Part shown: piece after piece, positions 1 through 8,200 of the stretch
How the letters are laid out: each line of letters opens with the position of its first letter
Numbering within the stretch: position 1 is the first letter of the stretch
NCBI GenBank assembly: GCA_029942125.1
Contig: JAPYUB010000001.1
Location: forward strand, 1-43,074
DNA length: 43,074 nucleotides
Source of the DNA: Candidatus Thalassarchaeaceae archaeon
GTDB taxonomy: Archaea > Thermoplasmatota > Poseidoniia > Poseidoniales > Thalassarchaeaceae
Reading direction: 5' to 3'
Program-made: the position numbers and the translations under genes
Notes under the pieces: generated by a model
Seen by the model: the letters and a program-made list of their open reading frames with translations, nothing else
Told to the model about the DNA's origin: nothing
Database searches by the model: none

Positions 1-65
1 TGAAATAGGTGTTCAGCCCACTGTTTTATGTGGTTTGACTCAGAGGGTAGGGGCTGCGCAGCGCC

Positions 66-827
66 TCAGTAACTCACTCGCTGAAGTTGCCTATCAATCG
101 CCTCTTCCATCGAGAGTCTGCCAACTGCGACAGCTTGGGCGAGGCGCTGAGAGATGGTCACCTGACCACCAGAGATTCGACGACTCAACCGCTGCACTTC
201 CTTGACCTCACCAGAAGTCGGCACAACCGGTTGCTTGTGCGTGATGGGTGCGCCATCCATCTGTGCAATCTTGGTCGCTGAAGCATGATGCTGATTTCTC
301 GAAAGGCCTCTCGAAGTACGACGCTCATCTACACGCTCTACGCGTAACCCACGTGCAAGGCAGATGTTGACCAAGCGATTGGAAATAGTGCGTGATCCAT
401 CGCCAATTCGTACGACCAAGGAGTTGTGGCCAATCTCGTCAGACACAGCACAGATTCGATCTACAGCCGCATCCACGGATTCGAACTGAGCCGTTCCGAG
501 AACTCTACCGTCTCCCATCCACGCAAGGCCCGGACGTGGACCCGGATCAATACCGAACGTCAAATCTCTGACAATACCACCCTTGGCGACAAACCTCAGA
601 GCGCGATCAATGTCCGATTCGAACGATTCGAGTGTTGCTCCAATCCCCAATGGGTCGGCAGCTGCTTCTACCTCTTCATGAGAAGCAAGCCAAACGAGTG
701 TAGAAGGTGGAAGGGCGGTTCCTTGCTCTAGATGGGCACATCGAACTTGACGTGCTTTCAAACTGGCCAACAAGCGATAGGCCAGACGGAAATCCGCCGT
801 TCGAACAATGACCCTGCTCACGCTCAT
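66..827 (-). CDS. Predicted RNase H-fold (RuvC-like) protein, function unknown
   Basis: This 253-residue protein is not one I can name with certainty. About residues 91-102 read GIDPGPRPGLAW, which resembles the first strand of RuvC/RNase H-fold nucleases: a catalytic Asp followed by a Gly-rich turn. A second hydrophobic strand with an acidic residue (VVRIGDG) and a later VERVDE segment could supply the other acidic residues. The C-terminal 60 residues are basic and predicted helical. The ATG at 827 is used. The gene is divergent from the Holliday junction resolvase at 957 and shares its 129-base intergenic region, which is consistent with, but does not prove, a recombination or repair role. 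Alternatives are a catalytically inactive RNase H-fold protein or a nucleic-acid-binding protein. Confidence 0.6.
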   Translation of the reverse strand: MSVSRVIVRTADFRLAYRLLASLKARQVRCAHLEQGTALPPSTLVWLASHEEVEAAADPLGIGATLESFESDIDRALRFVAKGGIVRDLTFGIDPGPRPGLAWMGDGRVLGTAQFESVDAAVDRICAVSDEIGHNSLVVRIGDGSRTISNRLVNICLARGLRVERVDERRTSRGLSRNQHHASATKIAQMDGAPITHKQPVVPTSGEVKEVQRLSRRISGGQVTISQRLAQAVAVGRLSMEEAIDRQLQRVSY

Positions 828-956
828 GGGTACCTATGTAGATAGTCAAACCTTCGCATTCCATGGGACCGAATTACCCAGTTTGCCAAACAAATCGTGT
901 GAGGTCGCGGGGGTTGAGCGAACACTGTAATAGCCGCGGAAGGGCCGGCTACGCTG
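828..956. promoter_or_regulatory. Divergent intergenic region with hairpin next to the hjc start
   Basis: Bases 931-936 (TAGCCG) and 946-951 (CGGCTA) form a perfect 6-bp inverted repeat around a 9-base purine-rich loop that contains GGAAGGG. It lies 5 bases before the hjc ATG and could hold or hide the ribosome-binding site. The word GCGAACACT at 918-926 recurs in two other promoter regions of the window. No convincing TATA box was found. Confidence 0.4.
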
Positions 957-1589
957 ATGGCCTCGTCTTACGAGCGCGAATTAAGGGCGGTGTTGGCTGG
1001 TTCCCCAGCAGGTGTCCGGGCAGTTACGCGCTCATGCACCGAATTGGAACGCGCACGCGCCATGCAAGTCGTTCAGAGGCCATTCTTGGTGGTTCGAGTC
1101 GCAGGCAGCGGGATGGATGGAAGTGGAGATATCATCGCCTTGCGAGGTGACCTCTGCTTTCCGATTGAAGTCAAAACTCGCGCGGATAAAAAGTTGTATT
1201 TCTCTGGACAAACGCAAAATCAACTAAATTCGATGAAAGAAATTGGAGAGAAATGTGGCCTTATGCCATTGTATGCACATCGACTCAAAGGCGTACGTGG
1301 AGATTCTTGGCGGATATTTCGAATCGAAACCTCAACCCTAACGGGGCGCTTGGCCACACTTTCAAAGCGAATTCCAACATTGCCCTTAACCCGCACAGGT
1401 AAACCGCATCTGGATTGGGATCAAGGGCTCCCATTGCATCAATTTCTAGGGGTAGTCTGCCGAGCCTCAGAAGAAAATGGATTGTCAAGACTCGTGGAAG
1501 AAGCGCTATCCATCAAGATGGTGACAGAAACGGTCATCGAACCTGAACCTGAACCATTGCCGGCATGGATGGACAGATTCAGAGCCTAA
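957..1589 (+). CDS. hjc: Holliday junction resolvase Hjc-like endonuclease
   Basis: Archaeal Hjc cuts four-way DNA junctions during recombination and fork repair. The family signatures are present in order: YERE near residues 5-8, VVRVAGSG (45-52), the acidic GDII (D58), and PIEVKT (E71, K73), the catalytic E-x-K strand of the PD-(D/E)xK nuclease fold. These are followed by a Gln-rich helix and the WRIFRIE strand. Two things differ from the usual protein of about 130-150 residues. There is an insertion of roughly 20 residues between YERE and VVRVAGSG, and about 80 extra C-terminal residues ending in a Glu/Pro-rich stretch (EPEPEPLP). The gene is divergent from a RuvC-like gene and overlaps the next, convergent small gene by 4 bases. 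Confidence 0.85.
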   Translation: MASSYERELRAVLAGSPAGVRAVTRSCTELERARAMQVVQRPFLVVRVAGSGMDGSGDIIALRGDLCFPIEVKTRADKKLYFSGQTQNQLNSMKEIGEKCGLMPLYAHRLKGVRGDSWRIFRIETSTLTGRLATLSKRIPTLPLTRTGKPHLDWDQGLPLHQFLGVVCRASEENGLSRLVEEALSIKMVTETVIEPEPEPLPAWMDRFRA

Positions 1590-1765
1590 ACCTTCTCGCC
1601 AGAAAGAAGCGCCTCAAGTCGTTCGATGGCCACACTTTGTCGACCCACATCGCGCCCCAGTCGTTCATAATCAGCCTGCTCAATCATGCGACGAATGGCA
1701 TCTCTGTCACGTAGCAACGTGTTGACGCGACGTTGAATTCGTCGGACCTCGTCAATGTCGACCAT
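1586..1765 (-). CDS. Small predicted coiled-coil protein, unknown
   Basis: This 59-residue ORF starts at the ATG at 1765; a TTG further out at 1813 would run into the upstream regulatory region of the protease gene. It is rich in Arg, Glu and Asp with heptad-like spacing of Ile, Leu and Val (DEVRRIQRRV, AIERLEALLSG), so one or two helices or a short coiled coil are likely. Its stop overlaps the 3' end of hjc by 4 bases, and it is divergent from the site-2 protease gene. I do not recognise a family. The composition and tight packing argue that it is real. Confidence 0.5.
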   Translation of the reverse strand: MVDIDEVRRIQRRVNTLLRDRDAIRRMIEQADYERLGRDVGRQSVAIERLEALLSGEKV

Positions 1766-1804
1766 GCTGCTGAGAGGGGGGGTGTCGTCTTGAGTTCTCT
1801 CCCG

Positions 1805-3334
1805 ATGCTTCAAGAAGAAGCGGGGATAGGCCCGGTCGTGAGCGATACACGGCGAGGGCGCGACAAGCGCGCACTCATCCTGATTTTCATCAGTGCGTTT
1901 CTAGCTGTGCAAGTGCATTGGGGATTTGCTGCTCTGTGTATATGGATTCTCATACTTGGACAACTCGAGCGACGAGGGGTCCTTGATCGATGGAATGCAT
2001 CTCGAGTGATGGGTGGACTGTTGATGCTGCGAACTAAGCGCGGCCAAGATACCATTGAGAAAGTAGCAACACCACGCAAATTCTGGCGCTGGTATGGCGA
2101 GATTTCATTGTGGACTTGTTCCATTGTCATGGTCTTCATCGTCCTATTTCTGTTGTTGTCGTTCTCCTTGGCCCTATTCAAAGGCGTTCCCAACAATGAT
2201 GCACCAGCAAGTCAACTAATTCCATTTCCTGGAATCAGTCCAATCATTCCATTCTGGTGGCCAGCCATCGCTTTCGTCGGTGCGCTGGTGATTCACGAAT
2301 TCGCGCATGCGCTTCAGGCGCGTGCCCACGGTATGCGCGTACGCTCAGTTGGTCTTCTTCTATTGGGTCCATTTCCAGCCGGTGCTTTTGTCGAACCTGA
2401 ATACGAAGAACTGACCAAGGCACCACGCAGAGAACGCGCACGATTGTTTGCTGCTGCACCTGCAACCAATCTCTATGCTGGATTCTTCACTTGGCTACTA
2501 ATCTGTCTGCTGGCGACCCAATTTGCTGTTATTGATCCCGGTGTTCACGCCAGTGGAATTGTGGAAGATTCTGCGGCGGCAGAAGCAGGGCTTGAGCCAT
2601 GGGAAATCATTACTCATTTCAACGGCACTCAAGTTTCTACCGCTACTGAAATGTCAGACCAATTGGATGTACATTCTGCGGGTGATACTGTGAATCTCAT
2701 CGTTCTCAGTCATCCTGATGCGGACGGAGTGCGAGGTGAACGTGTCATCAGTGTCACTCTCACGAGCAAATTGGCTTATCTTGAATCACAAGGTTTGACA
2801 GAAGAAGAGATTGAATTGTTCGATGTCGATGAGAAGAGTGCCTTTCTCGGTGTCTCAGGAATGGATGATGGATTGAGTGGCATCGATCGATTGGCCGGGC
2901 CGATGGCGTGGGAACAGGATGTGCCGTTCTACGTTGATGCATTGGGTGTAGCCATTCAGCCCATCGTCATCATTGATGCACCCATTCAACACGAAGGTCA
3001 GATTATGGATCCCCACGAGATAGATTACATCGAAGCCGATGGTTGGTTGGGAAGTCTCTTGGGAACCACCATTCTGATGGCGCTCATCACGCTTCTCTTC
3101 TGGTTCATTTGGTGGAATGTCGGATTGGGACTGGCGAATCTAATTCCAATCATTCCGTTTGACGGGGGGCATCTGATGAAGGATTTCCTCGGAGTTGTTG
3201 TCGGTGGAATTCATCGATTTTCCAAGAAATCGCATCCGCTCAAGACTGAAGCTATGGTTTCGAAGATTTCATCGTTCAGTAGCCTGTTCCTGTTCATGGG
3301 ACTGCTGATGATTATCATCGCCCAGCGCATCTGA
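1805..3334 (+). CDS. Site-2-protease-type membrane metalloprotease with PDZ domain (peptidase M50)
   Basis: Site-2 proteases cut transmembrane segments of regulators or membrane proteins. From the ATG at 1805 (509 residues), two N-terminal membrane helices are followed by one carrying the zinc motif HEFAH (about residues 164-168). A PDZ-like domain comes next (about 250-320; GIVEDSAAAEAGLEPWE and IITHFNG are its carboxylate-loop and substrate-strand region). The second zinc motif is NLIPIIPFDGGH in a late membrane helix, where the Asp is the third ligand. A longer reading from a TTG at 1733 would overlap the divergent small gene, so 1805 is preferred. Its stop is one base from the end of the convergent signal peptidase gene. 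The target is not visible here. Confidence 0.88.
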   Translation: MLQEEAGIGPVVSDTRRGRDKRALILIFISAFLAVQVHWGFAALCIWILILGQLERRGVLDRWNASRVMGGLLMLRTKRGQDTIEKVATPRKFWRWYGEISLWTCSIVMVFIVLFLLLSFSLALFKGVPNNDAPASQLIPFPGISPIIPFWWPAIAFVGALVIHEFAHALQARAHGMRVRSVGLLLLGPFPAGAFVEPEYEELTKAPRRERARLFAAAPATNLYAGFFTWLLICLLATQFAVIDPGVHASGIVEDSAAAEAGLEPWEIITHFNGTQVSTATEMSDQLDVHSAGDTVNLIVLSHPDADGVRGERVISVTLTSKLAYLESQGLTEEEIELFDVDEKSAFLGVSGMDDGLSGIDRLAGPMAWEQDVPFYVDALGVAIQPIVIIDAPIQHEGQIMDPHEIDYIEADGWLGSLLGTTILMALITLLFWFIWWNVGLGLANLIPIIPFDGGHLMKDFLGVVVGGIHRFSKKSHPLKTEAMVSKISSFSSLFLFMGLLMIIIAQRI

Positions 3335-3335
3335 G

Positions 3336-4280
3336 TTACTCTTCCTCAGAAATTGCCTGCTCGACCTCTGGTGCAGTTTCCATTGTGTGGTTAGCTACGC
3401 GTTCCCACAGGGCAGGAATCGCGAGTAGAATAAAGGCTGAAATAACCAATTTCGTCCATGTTGAACCCGGAACGAAAGCACTGTTATCCGACAATCCCAG
3501 TTTGATTGCACCTACCCAAGGAATCTCGCCTCCAGCTACACCTACTAGCCAATCATCGCGAACTGCGCCAACCGCCTCCCCGTTCTCATCGGTCAATCCT
3601 CTCCAAGTGTGAGTAGTTTCTCCAACTGCAGCGTACTGATCGACGTTACATCCGTTGGTAACAATATTATCGCCTGAAGTCAGGTAACCAGCATGACCGG
3701 GGTCCCAGTTGCTAACTGTCAACTTCTGCCCATTGTTGCACTGATAATCTAATTCAAGGCTAATCGAAGTCGCATTGTTCACATTGGTGCCGGGTACACT
3801 CCAAGTGAGTATGCAAGTTCCAGCCTGCCCATCGGCATCGATTGTGATAGGGTCCCAACTTCCGTCATTCCCAATGCAAGGATGTTCCGCACCACGCTCC
3901 GGTGTTGCAGTTTCATCGGCAACCGCACGCATGAGCGCACGGTGGATGACGGGTGTCATCGTGCCGCCGTTCTTTCGATAAATGATGACGTCACCGGGCA
4001 TGCCGTGATTCTCGTAGCCTTCGTAGGGGCCACCATCCTCAATCGCCTCAGCATAGGTGATGATGTTCTTGCGATCTTCTGACATGACGAGGACGAGGTC
4101 ACCTGGGTCAATCGCGCCAACGTTTCCCTCATCCTCATGCATCATCGAACCAGATTCGATGACGACCATAGGCGGCCATGAACCTGTCATCAGGAAAAGG
4201 ACGGCGATGAGGGTGGCAATGAGGCCACTGGCAAGCAAGGCCTCCCTCGCCCAGGCCCAAGCCTCACCCATCGGCCTCAC
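3336..4280 (-). CDS. Signal peptidase I, archaeal/eukaryotic (Sec11) type, with insertion
   Basis: Signal peptidase I removes signal peptides from exported proteins. The 314-residue protein has an N-terminal membrane helix (about 14-32) followed by ESGSM with the nucleophile Ser45. The box GDVIIYRKN...VIHRA contains His113, and SGDN contains Asp204. This Ser-His-Asp set is the archaeal/ER type rather than the bacterial Ser-Lys dyad. The conserved IPWVG box follows, then a C-terminal membrane helix (about 278-296) and an acidic tail. About 85 residues with paired Cys lie between the His and the SGDN box, longer than usual. The ATG overlaps the stop of the upstream membrane-protein gene as ATGA, so the two are probably translated together. 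Confidence 0.88.
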   Translation of the reverse strand: MRPMGEAWAWAREALLASGLIATLIAVLFLMTGSWPPMVVIESGSMMHEDEGNVGAIDPGDLVLVMSEDRKNIITYAEAIEDGGPYEGYENHGMPGDVIIYRKNGGTMTPVIHRALMRAVADETATPERGAEHPCIGNDGSWDPITIDADGQAGTCILTWSVPGTNVNNATSISLELDYQCNNGQKLTVSNWDPGHAGYLTSGDNIVTNGCNVDQYAAVGETTHTWRGLTDENGEAVGAVRDDWLVGVAGGEIPWVGAIKLGLSDNSAFVPGSTWTKLVISAFILLAIPALWERVANHTMETAPEVEQAISEEE

Positions 4281-5080
4281 TCCTCTTCCATTCGAGTTTC
4301 CGTGGTTTCAAATTCTGGACGTTCGCCCGATGCAGGGAAGGAAGCCCAGAGTAGGAACACGGAGACTAGAAGCACAAACCAACCCGATATGTCATCAAAA
4401 TACGGTGCTGGGACAGAGTCGATTCGCTCCCCCTTCAACCAATCCCAAATGACGAGGGTGTTGATGCGCTCCTCAGCCGCATTGCGAACAATTCCAAACG
4501 ACATGTTGCAAAGTTGGAGAATTGTCATTAAAAATCCAACAAAACCAAACGAACGGTTCAACCAAGGTTCACGAAGAAATTCCACATCAAGCATTCGTGA
4601 AAAACGTGAATCATCGGTTCGCCACCAATTGATGAGAATATCTTCGGGCACGCTCTCTAGATCTTCAATCGGTGTAACTCGACCTTTGGTGAGGCCATGT
4701 TCGATGAAATGCGCTTTCAAGCGAGCGCTCCAAACTGAACCTAGCAGGGTTGCAGCCTCTTCGGCTTCCTTGCGTTGCCTACCCAATTCTGGACGTGACG
4801 AAGAACTCATCACTTCCATCAAAAAACTCCAGCGACCCTGATAATGGATGAATTCAGGTCCCACGAAGATGAGTACAGTGAATCCGATGAATAGGCCAGC
4901 CCAAGTTCCATTTCTGAGATGCTCCAAATCGGGATCTTGTGCACCACCCAAGAAGAAGAAGTATACAATCGACCACATAACCACACTGAATGCAAGAAAT
5001 GAAACTGTTCCCAAGATGAACATATGGCGATCTCTTTTGCTTTCCCACCAACGCTTGAGTGGAGTGAAAATTCCGGTCAT
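4277..5080 (-). CDS. Multi-pass membrane protein, unknown
   Basis: This 267-residue protein is not recognised. About four membrane helices can be seen: residues 19-45, 58-82, 175-196 and 230-252. A charged cytoplasmic-looking stretch lies between the second and third (SSSRPELGRQRKEAEEAATLL, then an EHGLTKGRVTPIEDL segment). The C-terminus is acidic. It is the first gene of a two-gene minus-strand operon, and its stop overlaps the signal peptidase ATG by 4 bases. A role in protein export or in supporting the peptidase is inferred from position only. Confidence 0.65.
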   Translation of the reverse strand: MTGIFTPLKRWWESKRDRHMFILGTVSFLAFSVVMWSIVYFFFLGGAQDPDLEHLRNGTWAGLFIGFTVLIFVGPEFIHYQGRWSFLMEVMSSSSRPELGRQRKEAEEAATLLGSVWSARLKAHFIEHGLTKGRVTPIEDLESVPEDILINWWRTDDSRFSRMLDVEFLREPWLNRSFGFVGFLMTILQLCNMSFGIVRNAAEERINTLVIWDWLKGERIDSVPAPYFDDISGWFVLLVSVFLLWASFPASGERPEFETTETRMEEE

Positions 5081-5243
5081 TATGATTCAATATCCTGCCC
5101 GATACTACTTCAGGCCAAAATCGGCGAAACTATTGGCACTGTTGAGTGTTCGCCTCTATCGGACCCTAACGGGCCCGGAATAGATTGAAAGCCGAGGGCG
5201 CCGGGTGTCGGCATAGCCGACATGGCGGAAAGGCGGAGAAGAT
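5081..5243. promoter_or_regulatory. Divergent promoter region of the giant surface-protein gene
   Basis: A perfect 7-bp stem with ATA triloop (TGTCGGC-ATA-GCCGACA) lies at 5206-5222, followed by the GGCGGAGAAG ribosome-binding region and the ATG at 5244. Further upstream, GGCGAA (5123-5128) and TTCGCC (5149-5154) form an inverted repeat with a 20-base spacer. The right arm is part of AGTGTTCGC (5145-5153), the reverse complement of a word also found before hjc and parA. Confidence 0.45.
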
Positions 5244-8200
5244 ATGAAAAAAATTGCCATCTCCATCCTTGTAATTCTACTCTTTTCCACTGCATTGCCA
5301 TTGGCATCCGCAGTCACAGAAACTCAATTTTCCGATGGATCCTCGACCTTCACTCATGTCTTCACTACGGCTGGAGATGCGGCCACACAGGGTGTAACAC
5401 TGCCTTTTGGAGCTGAAGTGGGTGATGTTGAATTTGAAATTGAAGGTTCATCATCAACACAAAGTTGGTTCAATCGGACCAGCAATGCCGACTTCGGTGG
5501 ACAAGGAACGACCGGATCAAGTCAATGGGGATGGTCAATCAACCAGAATGGATGGAACTACGGTTATCGGCAAAATGTCAAGATTGACAATGGTCAACTG
5601 GAATTGCGCCCAACAGAGGATACCACCTATTGGTCGATGAGCAATACGAATCAGGCTGCATCATCCACTGGTGGCAGTATGAACACGACGGGGCAATACT
5701 TCTCAACCGCTGAAGCCGGTTACAACGGAATGAGTGATGTCAGCACAAAAAGTGTATCCGGTGGCACTTGGAATTACATGGGTCCAGTCGTCAAGCAAGG
5801 GGATGAGGTCCATGTTGTTCGATATTCTTCGATTGGTTCCTACGGCGGTTACCAATTGAGTGCAATCAATCGATACAATGCAACGACTGGTGTTTCCATT
5901 GGAACGGCGAGCATACAATACAACAACTGTTCTTCTAACAACGTATACTACATTACTGACGCAACAAGCGATGGTGATGGAACTGTTTGGATGACGTCCT
6001 TCTACACGAGTGGAACCCAAGGCGCGATATCAAAGTGGTCTGTAACTTACACAACCGGCTCTTCTGGTCAAGTTATTTCCACTTACAAATGTGAGAGGGC
6101 TTGGACGGTACTCGAAGTAGGTGGCATTTCCATCGATCCAATAACTGACAAAATGTATGTCGTACAACGGGTTCGAGTGAACAACCAATACCTCATCGAT
6201 TTGTGGGAAGTCAGTCGTAGTACTCCGAATATTGCTATACAAACTTGGAGCCTAGGAATTATTTCTCCCACTGGTATTCAAACGGGTCTCAATTCCTATA
6301 CCAGACCTGCTGGATTGGATGTTCAGATGCCCAGAATTTCGGTGAACGTATACTGTTACTATTACGCAAACCCCAACTACTGCGATGGGAATCGTGTGTC
6401 GTGGATGAACGTCTATCATCAGCGTTCCAACTGGCCTGAATTGCAAGGTGAATTCCCCAGTTCTTACGCAATCATGGGCATCGAGAATATCGATGGAGAA
6501 TTGGCGACAACCTGTATGTATGGGTCGGTTTCATCCTATTGCCCTAGTGCCAGCACAATGCGGAAAATCACAATGCGAGGGGGTGGTTCATCCGATTGGA
6601 TGGGTACTCCGGCATCAAACAATGCCACGATTACATCGAGTATGCAGACACTCGCTCGTTCGGTTAGCGAACTATCGATTGGAGTTGCGATTACATGGGA
6701 ACCAACGGGTACCTCGGTTGATTTCGAAGTAACCAATGATGGCGGAACCACCTGGAAGCGAGCCAATAGTGCGGGTCAAACAATTACATTCACAAATGCA
6801 GGCAACCAATTGGGTTGGCGGGCTTGGCTAAACGGAACTGCTTCTGCAGCACCACTCCTAGATACCGTGGGCCTCACCTATGCCGCTACCTTTGCATCGA
6901 GTGGACAATGGAGATCATACCGAGTTACATCTGGGTCATTCCCTGATGCTGCAATGGTTTGGTGGAATGCCTCAACACCTGGTGGAAGTGCACTGGATGT
7001 TTACTTCAGAGCATCATCCCAGTGTTCAAGTGGAACCAGAGTAAATATCCCAAGTTCGGGGTCGACTATGACTTTCTCTCAACTATCTGGAAGTTACTTG
7101 TCTCTCTGCATTGACTTAGATGCTGGAACTTCCAATCAGTATACGCCGACTCTATACGACATCAGTATCGCACTTTTCGAAAATGCTCCTCAAGATGTTA
7201 AAATTGACATATATGATACAGATTCGACCACCGCAAAAAATTGCCCCATCCCTGAATATGAATGGGAACATGAGGGTACGCTCTTGGGTACAACTACCGC
7301 ACAATCCTCAAGTGGCAATTCTGATTTGGAAGACGCCTTCAACTGCATCGTTCCACAGTCGGGTTCTGGAACTGAAGTTGTAGGAGTGAAGGTTCACTCA
7401 TCCACCCCAGGGAAAGTCAAAATCAAATCAATGCGAATTGAATACACGATGGTGACGGTCAATCTCGACATCAACTTCGATGAAAATATGGTTCTTCACG
7501 AACGAGTAAACCCCTACGAAATCGTCACGAGACACGTAATCGGTGATGAGGCGTTGAGTATCACCGATGCCGAGTTGACATTCCTCGCATCGCCGAATGC
7601 AGATGCACCTAAATTATCTTGGGCTCAAGATGGAACACTGGTTGATGATGACCCCGAGGATTGGATTGTCCCAGATCAGAGTGCGACATGGACGAATCTA
7701 TCCAACGGTATATTTGAGATACACTGGATGTTCCGTGTGACAGATGATTTCCCCGAGCAGAATAATGTCGGATGGAGAGTTTCTTGTACCGATGACAACG
7801 GATTCTCGCCGGGAACCCTTTCCACTGATACCTCTTCCATTGTGGTCAACCAGTCGTATGGACTGGGTTGGTTCACCATCCATGATGTAGAAGGGGAAGT
7901 AGTCAACGATAATGTCCAGAATGGTGATTGGATAGTTGCTGGTGAAACCATTCACTTTCAGGGCCAAGTCTGGTTCGTGGGAACACAAGATGCACCTCTC
8001 AACTCAGTATTTGACATCAGAATCGCCCGCAAGGACAGCCAGGGTGATTTCGTCTCTTCCACTTGGAAGGATAATTCAAATCCAAATGGAACGTTCTTCA
8101 TCTCAGTCGCTATTCCAGACATGGATATTCCCGAAGGCGTGACATTCGAAATACAGGCCTATAATCTGCGTGATCCGACCAAGGTCATGCCTACGGACGA

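Noticed and set aside
1-65. A gene end at the left window edge
   Set aside because: The first 65 bases contain no readable coding signature on either strand; a GCTGCGCAGC palindrome is too short to interpret.
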